Positions 14,585 through 22,920 of a stretch of 42,743 bases of DNA are shown in pieces (the stretch's first letter is position 1; every line of letters starts with the position of its first letter). The DNA is taken from assembly GCA_944383785.1 (NCBI GenBank), contig CALWQV010000016.1:1-42743 (forward strand), given 5' to 3'. The notes under the pieces are model-generated. The model was given only the letters and a program-made list of their open reading frames with translations, ran no database searches and was not told the origin of the DNA. Source of the DNA: an uncultured Enterocloster sp. (GTDB lineage Bacteria > Bacillota > Clostridia > Lachnospirales > Lachnospiraceae). The translations under genes and the position numbers were made by a program.

Positions 14585-16195
14585 TTATGTCCCTTCCTGG
14601 GGCGCGGCGGGCAGACGGACCTGAAAGCAGGCGCTGAGCGTATCCGAGGAAACAAGGGAAATACTTCCTCCCTGGAGGATGGTCAGTTTTTTAGCAATGG
14701 CAAGTCCCAGGCCGGAGCCCCGGCTTTCCGAGCGGGCGGCATCCCCTGTAACAAAGGGATCAAAAAGCCTTTGACGGATGGATTCGGGAATCCCTTTTCC
14801 CTGATCTCCAAAGAGCAGAACCAGAAAGGAATCATCGCGGGAAAGGGAGACGAAAAGCGGCACTCCCTGGGGATTGTGGGCAACGGAATTTTGCACCAGG
14901 TTATCCAGGATTCTGCATAGCAGCTGGGGATCGGCCATGGAGTAAAGGGGAGCCTCCGGGATGTCCGCTTCCAGGGGAAAGCCCTTCTGCTCCAGCTCCT
15001 GGTATCGGTTCGCGAAATACTCCCGTACCAGACCGCAAAGATCCAGGCGCTGGGGGCGGACCGGAAGGGAGGACAGCTCCAGCTTATTGTACTCATGAAA
15101 CTGGGACAGAAGGCGGCCTACCTGTTCGGATCTTTGGATCATGATTTCCAAATACCGGCTCTGTTCCTCCACCGGAACCAGACCGTCCTTTAAGGCGCAG
15201 GCGCAGCCCTGGATCACGGCGGCAGGGGTTTTCAGGTCGTGGGAAATGTCGGCCAGAAGCTGGCGCCGCTGTTCTTCCGTCCGTTTCTGCGCTTCCCGGC
15301 TTTCCTTCAGCTGCTGCTCCATGCGGACAAAATTGCGCGCAAGGCCGGAAAATTCCTCTGGGCCGCGATAGGTTTCCAGCTGGCTGTCCTTGCCCCTGGC
15401 CACCCGGAGGGTAGCTAGGTTTAAGGGATTTAGAAAAATTCTGGCTTTTCTGGTCATAAGAAATATAAAGCCTGCGGCAGCCAGCAGATAGGCTGGTATG
15501 AACAGCAGCCAAATCCGGTCCCAAAACCGGTAAACACGTTCATAGGCCTCATAGCCCGCTTCATAAAAGGCCGCTGTCAGCTGCCGCTTTTGGCCGGAGG
15601 GATTTTGGTATTCCATCCGAATGAGACGGCGGCCCAGAAAATCCTTTCCGCTCAGGTACTGAAATTCTGTCGGAGTAAAGGCGGCGCGGCCTGTGGGGAT
15701 GGAGCCGGACAGCACGTTCAGGTCGGAATCAAGAAAAAGGTAGCCGTCGATTTGGATTTCACCCTGCTCATCATAGTGGGCCTGAGTGATCAGATAAGCG
15801 CCGTTTTCCGATTCCTCCGGCAGACTGGCGATTAAAAAGAGGCTGTCCCAATCATAACGGGGGATGCAGGCCAGCTCGCCGGGGGTGTAGCCTGCCTCCG
15901 TCTGAGGATCAGAGGAATAAAGAAGGTTCCCGGCGCTGCCGGTTACGGTTAAGACAGAGCCTGCTCCCAGATATCGCTTGGGGTCCAGCCGTCCCAGCTT
16001 TGAGTCTTCTGTTTCCTGCGCCGTTTTAAGAAGGCCCTCCAGATCCGGAATGGGGGCGGTACGGCGGGCGTAGAGAACATAAATTCCGTAGATTGCCAGA
16101 AGCATAAGGAGGATGGTTCCGGTAAAAAACAGATAGTTCAGAGAAAGATAGCGAACCAGGCTTTTGCTTTTTGGAGTATTACGGCCGGTAATCAA
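14585..16195 (-). CDS. Sensor histidine kinase
   Basis: 536 residues. The first membrane helix spans about 18-40, a sensor region of about 185 residues follows, then a second helix near 228-248, a HAMP-like linker and a coiled region. The HisKA H-box is DISHDLKTPAAVIQG, the N-box LDNLVQNSVAHNP and the G2 box GSGLGLAIAKK. The start is TTG 16195, overlapping the regulator gene by 17 bp; no ATG or GTG lies suitably downstream. It pairs with the response regulator just upstream. The large extracytoplasmic domain suggests an external signal. Confidence 0.92.
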   Translation of the reverse strand: MITGRNTPKSKSLVRYLSLNYLFFTGTILLMLLAIYGIYVLYARRTAPIPDLEGLLKTAQETEDSKLGRLDPKRYLGAGSVLTVTGSAGNLLYSSDPQTEAGYTPGELACIPRYDWDSLFLIASLPEESENGAYLITQAHYDEQGEIQIDGYLFLDSDLNVLSGSIPTGRAAFTPTEFQYLSGKDFLGRRLIRMEYQNPSGQKRQLTAAFYEAGYEAYERVYRFWDRIWLLFIPAYLLAAAGFIFLMTRKARIFLNPLNLATLRVARGKDSQLETYRGPEEFSGLARNFVRMEQQLKESREAQKRTEEQRRQLLADISHDLKTPAAVIQGCACALKDGLVPVEEQSRYLEIMIQRSEQVGRLLSQFHEYNKLELSSLPVRPQRLDLCGLVREYFANRYQELEQKGFPLEADIPEAPLYSMADPQLLCRILDNLVQNSVAHNPQGVPLFVSLSRDDSFLVLLFGDQGKGIPESIRQRLFDPFVTGDAARSESRGSGLGLAIAKKLTILQGGSISLVSSDTLSACFQVRLPAAPQEGT

Positions 16196-16874
16196 TTTTG
16201 TATCCTAACCCCCTGACTGTGTGAATATAGACGGGATTTTTCGGATCCTCCTCAATTTTTTCCCGCAGTTTGGAAATGTGGACCATCATGGTTTTTTCGT
16301 CGCTCTCACAAAAGCCCTGGTTGATGCCCTCATAGAGCTGGGCTTTGGTCATAACCCGTCCGGGCCGCTCCATCAGCTGCGCCAGGATTTTCAGCTCCGT
16401 AGGCGTCAGCTCCACAGGCTGTCCGTCTTTTTCAAGGGTCATGCGTCCCAGGTCCAGTCGCAGAGCGCCGATGGAATATATGGGGCTTGCGGTTTCTGCG
16501 GCGCCCAGCTGATAGTAGCGTCTGAGGGCCGCGTGGACGTGAGCCACAACCTCCAGTGGGTTAAAGGGTTTGGTCAGGTAGGCGTCCGCGCCCAGATTCA
16601 GCCCGAGAATCCGTTCGCAGTCCTGATCCTTGGCTGTGAGAAAAAGGATGGGGATATTGCTGAAGGAGCGGATCTGCCTGGTCAGGGCGTAGCCGTCCAT
16701 CTGGGGCATCATGATGTCCAGCAGAGCTAAGTTTACAGAATCCTCTTGTATCAGCTTTAGGGCCTGGACGCCGTCAGGAGCAGTCAGGACGCGGTAGCCG
16801 TTGCTTTTTAAGTACAGCTCCAAAAGGGAGCGGATATCCGGATCATCTTCGGCGATTAAAATTGTGTTCTGCAA
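16179..16874 (-). CDS. OmpR-family response regulator
   Basis: 231 residues. The receiver has the acidic pair in AEDDPD, the phospho-Asp in ALLDIMMPQ, the Thr in FLTAKD and the Lys in LTKPF. The winged helix ends TMMVHISKLREKIEED and GLGYKID. The start is TTG 16874, placed 9 bases after GAAAGGAG. Upstream, GTGAAAATG occurs twice, 32 bp apart, which suits the direct-repeat sites that OmpR-type regulators bind, so autoregulation is plausible. Confidence 0.93.
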   Translation of the reverse strand: MQNTILIAEDDPDIRSLLELYLKSNGYRVLTAPDGVQALKLIQEDSVNLALLDIMMPQMDGYALTRQIRSFSNIPILFLTAKDQDCERILGLNLGADAYLTKPFNPLEVVAHVHAALRRYYQLGAAETASPIYSIGALRLDLGRMTLEKDGQPVELTPTELKILAQLMERPGRVMTKAQLYEGINQGFCESDEKTMMVHISKLREKIEEDPKNPVYIHTVRGLGYKIDYRP

Positions 16875-16893
16875 GGGGGAGCTCTCCTTTCTT

Positions 16894-16934
16894 GTGAAAA
16901 TGTTGTCTTATTTTATCACAATTTCGTGAAAATG
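16894..16934. promoter_or_regulatory. Paired direct repeats, possible regulator-binding site
   Basis: GTGAAAATG occurs at 16894-16902 and 16926-16934, 32 bp (about three helical turns) apart, in the gap between the response regulator and the divergent gene at 17008. The AT-rich bases between (read on the minus strand as GTGATAAAATAAG) could include the -10 box of the regulator gene. Confidence 0.4.
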
Positions 16935-16971
16935 GCGAGACTGGAAAAGTCTGAGAATTACACGGGAAATA

Positions 16972-17000
16972 TTGACAATTTTTGCACAATAGAGTAGACT
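16972..17000 (+). promoter_or_regulatory. Promoter of the DUF2752 gene, close to its start codon
   Basis: TTGACA at 16972-16977, a 17-base spacer and TAGACT at 16995-17000. The ATG follows at 17008, so transcription is predicted to begin at or within a base or two of the start codon. Confidence 0.65.
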
Positions 17001-17007
17001 GTAAGCG

Positions 17008-17421
17008 ATGAAAAGAAAACGATGGAATGGAAATCATACGGAATGGAAGGCGGTCTTTGCCGTCGCTGCGTTGTACCTGCTGCTGGCGGCCATCGGCCAT
17101 GGCTGCCCGATCCGCTGGATCACCGGAATCCCCTGCCCGGGCTGCGGGCTGTCCCGGGCTTATCTGGCTTTTTTTCGGCTGGATTTCAGGGAGGCATTTG
17201 CCTGCCATCCCCTCTTCTGGGCGGTGCCTGTGATGTTTGGGGCGATTTTTTGGTGGGAGCGAAAGGGCAGCAGATGGGCCAGGAATCTTGCGCTGGTTTT
17301 GGGGGCGGCGTTTCTTCTGATTTACGGGGGGCGGCTGATTCTGGGAGATCCCCGGATGGAGATCGCGGTGGGTGAGAGCCTGATGGCTCGGCCCTTTATG
17401 ATTCTGAAGCGGGTTCTTTGA
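17008..17421 (+). CDS. DUF2752 family membrane protein
   Basis: 137 residues with three hydrophobic segments. The DUF2752 signature is clear: GCPIRWITGIPCPGCGLSRA, with the conserved Cys and the CPxCG-[LM]-[ST]-R pattern. The family's function is unknown; the paired Cys suggests metal or thiol chemistry at the membrane face. No ribosome binding site precedes ATG 17008, and the promoter places the transcript start at the ATG, so translation may be leaderless. The gene lies 34 bp before a zinc-ribbon membrane protein gene and may form an operon with it. Confidence 0.85.
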   Translation: MKRKRWNGNHTEWKAVFAVAALYLLLAAIGHGCPIRWITGIPCPGCGLSRAYLAFFRLDFREAFACHPLFWAVPVMFGAIFWWERKGSRWARNLALVLGAAFLLIYGGRLILGDPRMEIAVGESLMARPFMILKRVL

Positions 17422-17455
17422 CATCGGAAAATGAGTATGGAGGGAGCGAATACAA

Positions 17456-18136
17456 ATGACAGCAAACAATGGTACATGGAGAATTGCTCATCTGATCTGC
17501 AGTGGGCTGGTAGCAATTGCTTTTTTCCTGCCGGCTTTTAAGGTCAGCTTTTTGGGATTGTCAATGAGCGCCTCTTTCTCCCAGATGACATTTGGGGGAG
17601 AGCTTGTAGGAGAGGGGGAATTTCTCAATATCATTTTCCTGCTGATTCCACTGGCAATTACCGTGTTGTCAGCGGTTAAGCTGAAATTTACGCGTTTTGT
17701 GATCTATCCTCTTTCGGTGATCGGCTTTTTGCTGCTCTTCATTTACTTCGGCGAAGAAATGATCAGCCTGACCATCGGATTTTGGCTGATGTTTTTTGGC
17801 TATATTGCGGGCGTTGTGTTGAATACGCTCTGCCTTATCACCTGGGACGGAACTTCAGAAATTAACCGTAGATCTGATTTTTCAGCCAGTTTCAGGCCTT
17901 CGGGCACAGCAACCGCGAAAACTGTGAATGCATCATATTCCGACAGAACCTGCGCGAACTGTGGAGCCCCCCTGACCTCTGATTCCAGATTTTGCGAAAA
18001 TTGCGGGGCCCCTGTGGAAGAACCGCAACCGCAGGTGAGAACGGAGGAAGAGAACGCTTCCTATTTCTGCCCTAACTGCGGCAAGCCCTATAAGGCGGGG
18101 GATAAGTTCTGCATGGGCTGCGGGACAAAATTGTAG
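17456..18136 (+). CDS. Membrane protein with two C-terminal zinc ribbons
   Basis: 226 residues. About four membrane helices occupy residues 10-130. A Ser/Thr-rich linker follows, then two zinc-ribbon units: CANCGAPL with CENCGAP, and CPNCGKPY with CMGCGTKL at the very end. Such double zinc ribbons are common in Firmicute membrane proteins of unknown role and usually bind zinc structurally. The start is ATG 17456 behind GGAGGGAG. A DUF4234 gene follows 55 bp later on the same strand. Confidence 0.8.
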   Translation: MTANNGTWRIAHLICSGLVAIAFFLPAFKVSFLGLSMSASFSQMTFGGELVGEGEFLNIIFLLIPLAITVLSAVKLKFTRFVIYPLSVIGFLLLFIYFGEEMISLTIGFWLMFFGYIAGVVLNTLCLITWDGTSEINRRSDFSASFRPSGTATAKTVNASYSDRTCANCGAPLTSDSRFCENCGAPVEEPQPQVRTEEENASYFCPNCGKPYKAGDKFCMGCGTKL

Positions 18137-18191
18137 AATGAATCTGCGGGGCCAATTCCGCGGTTCAAAATAAATCTTGGAGGACAAAAAT

Positions 18192-18596
18192 ATGAAACAG
18201 AGAAGCTTTGTGACCTACTTACTGCTCAGTATTATCACCTGCGGCATATACAGTATTTATTATTGGTATGTCTTTACGGAAGATCTAAACCGGATTTGCT
18301 CAGAAAAAGTCCGGGATGATAGGCCCAGTATGAATTACATTCTGGTGCTGCTGCTGTCAATTGTAACTTGTGGGATTTTCTATTATTTCTGGCTGTATCA
18401 GCAGGGAAACCGTATGCTGGATGCTTCAAGAGGCTATGGAAGAGAGTTCCATGAGAGCGGAACCACTTATCTGCTGTGGTGCCTGTTTGGAGCGCTCCTT
18501 TGCGGAATTGGTTCCCTGTATGGCACATACCTGATGATTCGCAATATGAATACCCTGATCGGCGAGTACAACCGCGATCATGGCATGGCTGTATAA
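18192..18596 (+). CDS. DUF4234 domain membrane protein
   Basis: 134 residues. It has the DUF4234 pattern: YLLLSIITCGIYSIYYWYV near the start and a second copy-like segment SIVTCGIFYYFWLYQQGNR, then a third helix and a C-terminal GTYLMIRNMNTL. Function unknown. It often co-occurs with zinc-ribbon membrane proteins in Clostridia, and does so here. The start is ATG 18192 behind TTGGAGGAC; a TTG at 18177 overlaps the ribosome binding site. A strong terminator follows 24 bp after the stop. Confidence 0.85.
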   Translation: MKQRSFVTYLLLSIITCGIYSIYYWYVFTEDLNRICSEKVRDDRPSMNYILVLLLSIVTCGIFYYFWLYQQGNRMLDASRGYGREFHESGTTYLLWCLFGALLCGIGSLYGTYLMIRNMNTLIGEYNRDHGMAV

Positions 18597-18620
18597 ACAT
18601 CCTGGGTACTTGGGAAATGA

Positions 18621-18663
18621 AATGGCCGCGAAACCGTGTAGAATCAGTTTCGCGGCCATTTTG
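18621..18663 (+). terminator. Strong terminator after the DUF4234 gene
   Basis: AATGGCCGCGAAAC at 18621-18634 pairs perfectly with GTTTCGCGGCCATT at 18647-18660, closed by a 12-base loop. T residues follow. Confidence 0.9.
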
Positions 18664-18678
18664 CTGTGTGCACCGGAA

Positions 18679-18720
18679 GTAATCCTCCAATAACTTTTCC
18701 CCTATGTCTTTCTCTGCCAT
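18679..18720 (-). pseudogene. Possible 5' remnant of an Rpn/YhgA-like nuclease gene
   Basis: On the minus strand, AGGAAGGAAA precedes an ATG at 18720 and the frame reads MAEKDIGEKLLEDYF, resembling the opening of clostridial Rpn/YhgA-like PD-(D/E)XK proteins. After about 14 codons the similarity ends in the terminator of the neighbouring gene. A promoter (TTGCAT, 17 bases, TATTAA at 18779-18751) points into it. I recognise the family from memory of its typical start only, so this is tentative. Confidence 0.4.
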
Positions 18721-18750
18721 TTTCCTTCCTGTAGATATGGCACACCTTCA

Positions 18751-18779
18751 TTAATATCAACGGCATTTTCGGCATGCAA
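18751..18779 (-). promoter_or_regulatory. Orphan promoter reading into the remnant
   Basis: On the minus strand TTGCAT (18779-18774), a 17-base spacer and TATTAA (18756-18751). It is about 30 bases ahead of the truncated ATG at 18720, with no intact gene downstream on that strand. Confidence 0.45.
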
Positions 18780-18829
18780 GTGCAGTGATCTCTTCGGGTT
18801 TCCATTCTGAATGATTGAATGTGTGTTCA

Positions 18830-19021
18830 AATTCTCATGGAAAGCAAATTAACCGGCAGGAGATCCGGCATGTGGAAGAAATGCTGGATTTTTTCGCGAT
18901 ATTTGGAAATGATAAGCGGTTTTCAGAATGTAAGGCGGTACTGGCAAAGCAGGCGGCAGGAATTTGTAAGATGTCGTTGGAGAAATTCCAAGAAAAGCTG
19001 AAGGAATATCAGATTATTTAA
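18830..19021 (+). pseudogene. Possible 3' remnant of an Rpn/YhgA-like gene
   Basis: The frame ending at 19021 reads QEIRHVEEMLDFFAIFGNDK followed by RF, which resembles the segment after the nuclease core in Rpn/YhgA-like proteins (usually an IRHV-x-LL-x-F-x-V-h-T-G-D-x-RF pattern). It has no good start: a TTG at 18815 lacks a ribosome binding site and an in-frame stop lies just before it. It faces the 5' remnant on the other strand, as if an ancestral gene had been broken and partly inverted. A small unrelated protein of up to 68 residues is the alternative. Confidence 0.35.
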
Positions 19022-19034
19022 AGAGGATGGACAG

Positions 19035-19072
19035 AAAAATCCCCGGCGCAAAGCGGCGCTCAGGGATTTGGG
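19035..19072 (-). terminator. Terminator of the LysR gene (minus strand)
   Basis: On the minus strand AAATCCC pairs with GGGATTT around a GC-rich inner stem (GCGCC and GGCGC), and the T-run of GGGATTTTTC follows. It lies 9 bases beyond the stop of the LysR gene. Confidence 0.75.
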
Positions 19073-19080
19073 AATCAAGG

Positions 19081-19962
19081 CTAATAGAGAAATTCCAAAA
19101 AGGTCTTTAAGGCCGTGGACTGATTGGAAGCCGGGTAGGCAAAACCGATGGTGCGCCGGGGGATGGGCGGAGTAAGGGGAATCTCTACCAAAAGGCCGGA
19201 GTCCAGCTCCTTCTGCACCAGCTCCCGGATGACACAGCCAATGCCAAGGCCGATCTTTGCAAATTCGATCAGAAGATCCATCGCCCCGACTTCCAGGACT
19301 TGGCGGGGGTAGATGCCGTTTTCATTTAGGTACTCGTCCACATGGCGGCGGGTCATGTTGCTTTCGTCCAGCATCATAATATTCCCGGTATCAAAGGGAT
19401 CTGCATCTTTTCCCTCCCGCAGGTAAAGATGATCCAGATAGGCCCTGGTGGAGACGAACACATCCTGGATATCCATCACCGGAATGAATGCCAGCTCTTT
19501 TCGGGAGGACGGCTCCGCTACCAGCCCCAGATCCAGCTTCTGCTGATCCAGCCGGGTTAGGGTCTGGAAGGAGGACTGGCTTTCGATGGTGACCTTCATG
19601 TGGGGATACTGGTCGATAAAGGTCTTTAAGTAGGGGAGAAGGACGTATTTGCAAAGGGTAGCGCTGACGCCGATGCGCAGGTGCCCGATGTCGAATTCCT
19701 GGATCCGGCGCAGTTCCTGCTCCCCCCGCTCCAGGGCTTCAAAGGCCTCCTTCGTGTGCTGAAACAGAACCTCGCCCTCGGCGGTCAGCTGTACACCCCG
19801 GGAGCTTCTGGTAAAAAGGGGAAGGCCCAGGCTGTCCTCCAGCTTTCCGATGGCCTTGGAGATCGCCGGCTGGCTGATATAAAGCTCCTTGGCCGCTCGG
19901 GAGATATTTCCCGCCTTGGCAACCTCGAAAAAAATTTTATACTGTGAAAGATTTTGTTCCAT
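19081..19962 (-). CDS. LysR-family regulator, divergent from leuCD
   Basis: 293 residues. The winged helix-turn-helix has FFEVAKAGNISRAAKELYIS and QPAISKAIGKLEDSLGLPLF, and a periplasmic-binding-like effector domain follows. ATG 19962 is chosen because GGAAAGGAG precedes it and the conserved helix starts soon after; a longer frame to 20040 has no ribosome binding site. It is divergent from leuC across 169 bp. LysR regulators usually act on the divergent gene, so it probably controls leuCD, with a leucine-pathway intermediate as effector (inference). Confidence 0.9.
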   Translation of the reverse strand: MEQNLSQYKIFFEVAKAGNISRAAKELYISQPAISKAIGKLEDSLGLPLFTRSSRGVQLTAEGEVLFQHTKEAFEALERGEQELRRIQEFDIGHLRIGVSATLCKYVLLPYLKTFIDQYPHMKVTIESQSSFQTLTRLDQQKLDLGLVAEPSSRKELAFIPVMDIQDVFVSTRAYLDHLYLREGKDADPFDTGNIMMLDESNMTRRHVDEYLNENGIYPRQVLEVGAMDLLIEFAKIGLGIGCVIRELVQKELDSGLLVEIPLTPPIPRRTIGFAYPASNQSTALKTFLEFLY

Positions 19963-20061
19963 GGAGGACTCCTTTCCGGCAGATTTTCGTTCAGACTCTG
20001 TCTGAAGGGTATCAGCATAACTTCTCTTCATATATGCCATTCATATTATGTATTTTTATTA

Positions 20062-20078
20062 TAGCAGTACCTATGCTA
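20062..20078. promoter_or_regulatory. Inverted repeat in the leuC/LysR gap, possible operator
   Basis: TAGCA, seven bases, then TGCTA form a dyad in the AT-rich gap between the LysR gene and leuC. It matches the loose T-N11-A form of LysR sites and overlaps TAAAAT at 20077-20082, a possible -10 box of leuC. Confidence 0.4.
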
Positions 20079-20131
20079 AAATGTAAAGCACAGATCAATT
20101 TTGGCGACAAAAAAGTAAGGAGGAAGTAATA

Positions 20132-21400
20132 ATGGGAATGACGATGAGCCAGAAGATACTGGCGGCCCATGCGGGATTGGATCAGGTGAAGGCGGGACAG
20201 CTGATTGAGGCCGATCTGGATCTGGTTTTGGGAAATGATATTACATCGCCGGTAGCCATCCATGAGATGGACAAGATGAATCAAAAAAGCGTATTTGACA
20301 AGGATAAGATCGCTTTGGTAATGGATCATTTTATCCCCAATAAGGATATAAAGTCAGCGGAAAACTGCAAGTGCTGCCGGGATTTTGCCTGTAAGCATGA
20401 GATTACCAATTATTTTGATGTAGGACAGATGGGCATCGAGCACGCTCTGCTTCCGGAAAAGGGCCTGGTAGTGGCCGGAGATCTGGTGATCGGCGCAGAC
20501 TCCCACACCTGCACCTACGGCGCTCTGGGCGCTTTTTCCACTGGAGTGGGCAGTACCGATATGGCGGCCGGCATGGTGACGGGAAAAGCCTGGTTTAAGG
20601 TTCCCTCCGCCATTAAGTTTGAGCTGGTAGGAGAGCCGGCCAAGTGGGTCAGCGGCAAGGACGTGATCCTGCACATCATCGGTATGATCGGCGTGGACGG
20701 CGCTCTCTATAAATCCATGGAGTTTACGGGGGAGGGAGTGAAGAACCTGACCATGGACGACCGCTTCACCATCTGCAATATGGCCATTGAGGCCGGCGGA
20801 AAGAACGGAATTTTCCCGGTAGACGAGCTGGCAGTCCAGTATATGAAGGAGCATTCCATCCGTCCCTTTAAGACCTATGAGGCGGATCCGGATGCGCTGT
20901 ACGATGAAACGTATGTGATCGATCTGTCCAAACTTAAGCCTACGGTATCCTTCCCTCACCTTCCGTCTAATACTAGGACCATCGATCAGGTGGGAGAGGT
21001 AAAGATTGACCAGGCTGTGATCGGTTCCTGTACCAACGGGCGAATCGACGATATGCGCATTGCGGCCCAGGTGTTAAAGGGCAGGAAGGTAGCGAAAAAT
21101 GTGCGATGCATCGTGATTCCAGCTACCCAAGCCATCTACCTTCAGGCTATGCGGGAAGGACTCCTGGAAATCTTTATTGAAGCCGGTGCGGTGGTCAGCA
21201 CGCCTACCTGCGGCCCATGCCTGGGAGGCTATATGGGGATTCTGGCAGCCGGAGAGCGCTGCATTTCCACCACCAACCGCAACTTTGTAGGCCGGATGGG
21301 CCATGTGGATTCAGAAATATATCTGGCAAGTCCCGCAGTGGCGGCGGCCAGCGCGGTGGCGGGAAGGATTGTCTGCCCCTGTGAGCTGGATGAGAATTAA
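20132..21400 (+). CDS. leuC: 3-Isopropylmalate dehydratase large subunit
   Basis: 422 residues, the length of the bacterial/archaeal LeuC-HacA class rather than the proteobacterial LeuC of about 466. Visible aconitase-family motifs are [27 protein letters not shown], the first cluster Cys in [10 protein letters not shown] and the remaining pair in PTCGPCLGG. It holds the [4Fe-4S] cluster and isomerises 2- to 3-isopropylmalate with LeuD. The start is ATG 20132 behind AAGGAGGAAG. leuD follows 14 bp later. Confidence 0.95.
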   Translation: MGMTMSQKILAAHAGLDQVKAGQLIEADLDLVLGNDITSPVAIHEMDKMNQKSVFDKDKIALVMDHFIPNKDIKSAENCKCCRDFACKHEITNYFDVGQMGIEHALLPEKGLVVAGDLVIGADSHTCTYGALGAFSTGVGSTDMAAGMVTGKAWFKVPSAIKFELVGEPAKWVSGKDVILHIIGMIGVDGALYKSMEFTGEGVKNLTMDDRFTICNMAIEAGGKNGIFPVDELAVQYMKEHSIRPFKTYEADPDALYDETYVIDLSKLKPTVSFPHLPSNTRTIDQVGEVKIDQAVIGSCTNGRIDDMRIAAQVLKGRKVAKNVRCIVIPATQAIYLQAMREGLLEIFIEAGAVVSTPTCGPCLGGYMGILAAGERCISTTNRNFVGRMGHVDSEIYLASPAVAAASAVAGRIVCPCELDEN

Positions 21401-21414
21401 GGAGGGTATGGATC

Positions 21415-21900
21415 ATGAAAGCATGCGGACATGTATTTAAATATGGAGACAATGTGGATACGGATGTGATTATTCCCGCCCGCTATCTGAATGCTACCCA
21501 GGGAGAAGAACTGGCAAAGCACTGCATGGAGGATATTGATAAGGAATTTATCCACAAGGTGAAAAAAGGCGACCTGATTGTGGCCAATAAAAACTTTGGC
21601 TGCGGTTCCTCCAGAGAGCACGCCCCCCTGGCCATCAAGTGCGCGGGAGTCAGCTGCGTCATCGCGGAAACCTTTGCCCGGATCTTCTACCGCAACGCCA
21701 TCAATATCGGTTTGCCTATTATCGAGTGTGTGGAGGCCGCCCGCTCCATCGAGGACGGGGATGAGGTGGAGGTGGACTTCGATTCCGGCCTGATCACCAA
21801 CAAGACCAAAGGGGAGACTTATCAGGGCCAGTCCTTTCCGGAATTTATGCAGAAAATTATTACGGCCGGCGGCCTGGTAAATTATATCAACAGTCAGTAG
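21415..21900 (+). CDS. leuD: 3-Isopropylmalate dehydratase small subunit
   Basis: 161 residues, the short form matching the HacA-type large subunit. The swivel domain begins [17 protein letters not shown] and has the substrate loop [14 protein letters not shown] and [12 protein letters not shown]. It completes LeuC. The start is ATG 21415 behind AAGGAGGG. leuA and leuB do not follow; instead the convergent LysR gene overlaps its end by 14 bp, so the leucine genes are split in this genome. Confidence 0.95.
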   Translation: MKACGHVFKYGDNVDTDVIIPARYLNATQGEELAKHCMEDIDKEFIHKVKKGDLIVANKNFGCGSSREHAPLAIKCAGVSCVIAETFARIFYRNAINIGLPIIECVEAARSIEDGDEVEVDFDSGLITNKTKGETYQGQSFPEFMQKIITAGGLVNYINSQ

Positions 21901-22780
21901 GCGCAAGGGGAGCGGCCGCCAGGGCCAGGAAAGCGTCCATTTCCCGGCTGACCCACTTGTCCTTGTGATAGACGATCTGCTTGTAGATATCAGGGGAAAA
22001 GCCAGGGACCTCAACGAGGGCCAGGGTTCCCCTCTCAAGCTCATCGCGGACCGTGAACTCCGGGAGAAAGGAGACGCCTGTGCCTGTTTTTAAAAGACGG
22101 ACGATAAACTCCGTATTGCCGATTTCCAGAAATGGATGGACTTCCAGTCCGATGGATGCCAGATACTGCTCTAAAATGGAGCGGTAGCTGGCATTTTTTT
22201 CAGTCAGGATCATGGGATGGCGGATCAGCTCCCAGAGGGGGAGGCTTTTGCCGGCAAGGGGGCTGGAGGAAGAGGTGACAAAGATCACCCGGTCCGGCTC
22301 GTCCAGGGCTTTGACCCAGCGAGGGTCAAAAAGCCGCTTGTCCAGAAGATAGACCAAATCCAGCTCGTTTTTGTTCATCCATTCCAGCAGAATATCCGGG
22401 CTGTCCGTGCGGATCGAGATGGAGACGTCCGGATAAAGGCTGTGATAACGTTTGATCAGCTCCGGCAGCAGGGAGGCGCAGACCGATTCGATTGCTCCGA
22501 TGCAGAGGCGGCCCGTCATGGCCCCGCCTTCCTTTAGGGCGGATTTGGCTTGAGAGAGATCGGTCATCAGACGGCTGGCATGGCGGCTGAAGACGACGCC
22601 CTGGTGAGTCAGGGAAACCTTTTTACCGATGCGGTCAAAAAGCCGGACTCCCAGCTCTTTCTCTAGCTGGCGGATCTGGATGGTGACGGCGGCCTGACTG
22701 TAGCCCAGGATCGATGCTGCCTTGGAGAAGCTGCCCTGGCGGGCGATCTCCAGAAAGGTTGTGATTTCGCGAAATTCCAT
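21887..22780 (-). CDS. LysR-family regulator, divergent from the cysteine desulfidase gene
   Basis: 297 residues. The N-terminal helix-turn-helix has [20 protein letters not shown] and [20 protein letters not shown]; the effector domain has [19 protein letters not shown] and the usual [11 protein letters not shown] near the C-terminus. It reads away from the gene at 22921 across 140 bp, the classical arrangement for a LysR protein controlling the divergent gene. The Gln after the helix (SQAAVT) is typical of the CysB/CysL-like side of the family, which fits a sulfur-related target (inference). Confidence 0.9.
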   Translation of the reverse strand: MEFREITTFLEIARQGSFSKAASILGYSQAAVTIQIRQLEKELGVRLFDRIGKKVSLTHQGVVFSRHASRLMTDLSQAKSALKEGGAMTGRLCIGAIESVCASLLPELIKRYHSLYPDVSISIRTDSPDILLEWMNKNELDLVYLLDKRLFDPRWVKALDEPDRVIFVTSSSSPLAGKSLPLWELIRHPMILTEKNASYRSILEQYLASIGLEVHPFLEIGNTEFIVRLLKTGTGVSFLPEFTVRDELERGTLALVEVPGFSPDIYKQIVYHKDKWVSREMDAFLALAAAPLAPTDC

Positions 22781-22828
22781 ATGGCTCTCCTATAAAAATT
22801 TTTAAACAATAGATTAAAAACGTTAAAT

Positions 22829-22857
22829 TTTACATTGATCTTTCCTTATGCTACACT
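22829..22857 (+). promoter_or_regulatory. Promoter of the cysteine desulfidase gene
   Basis: TTTACA at 22829-22834, a 17-base spacer and TACACT at 22852-22857, in the AT-rich divergent gap. LysR binding is expected just upstream. Confidence 0.65.
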
Positions 22858-22920
22858 AAAAATAGCAAAAATGCAATGGGGTAATCCAGCAAAAAATTCG
22901 TTGAGAGGAGCAGTGGGAAT

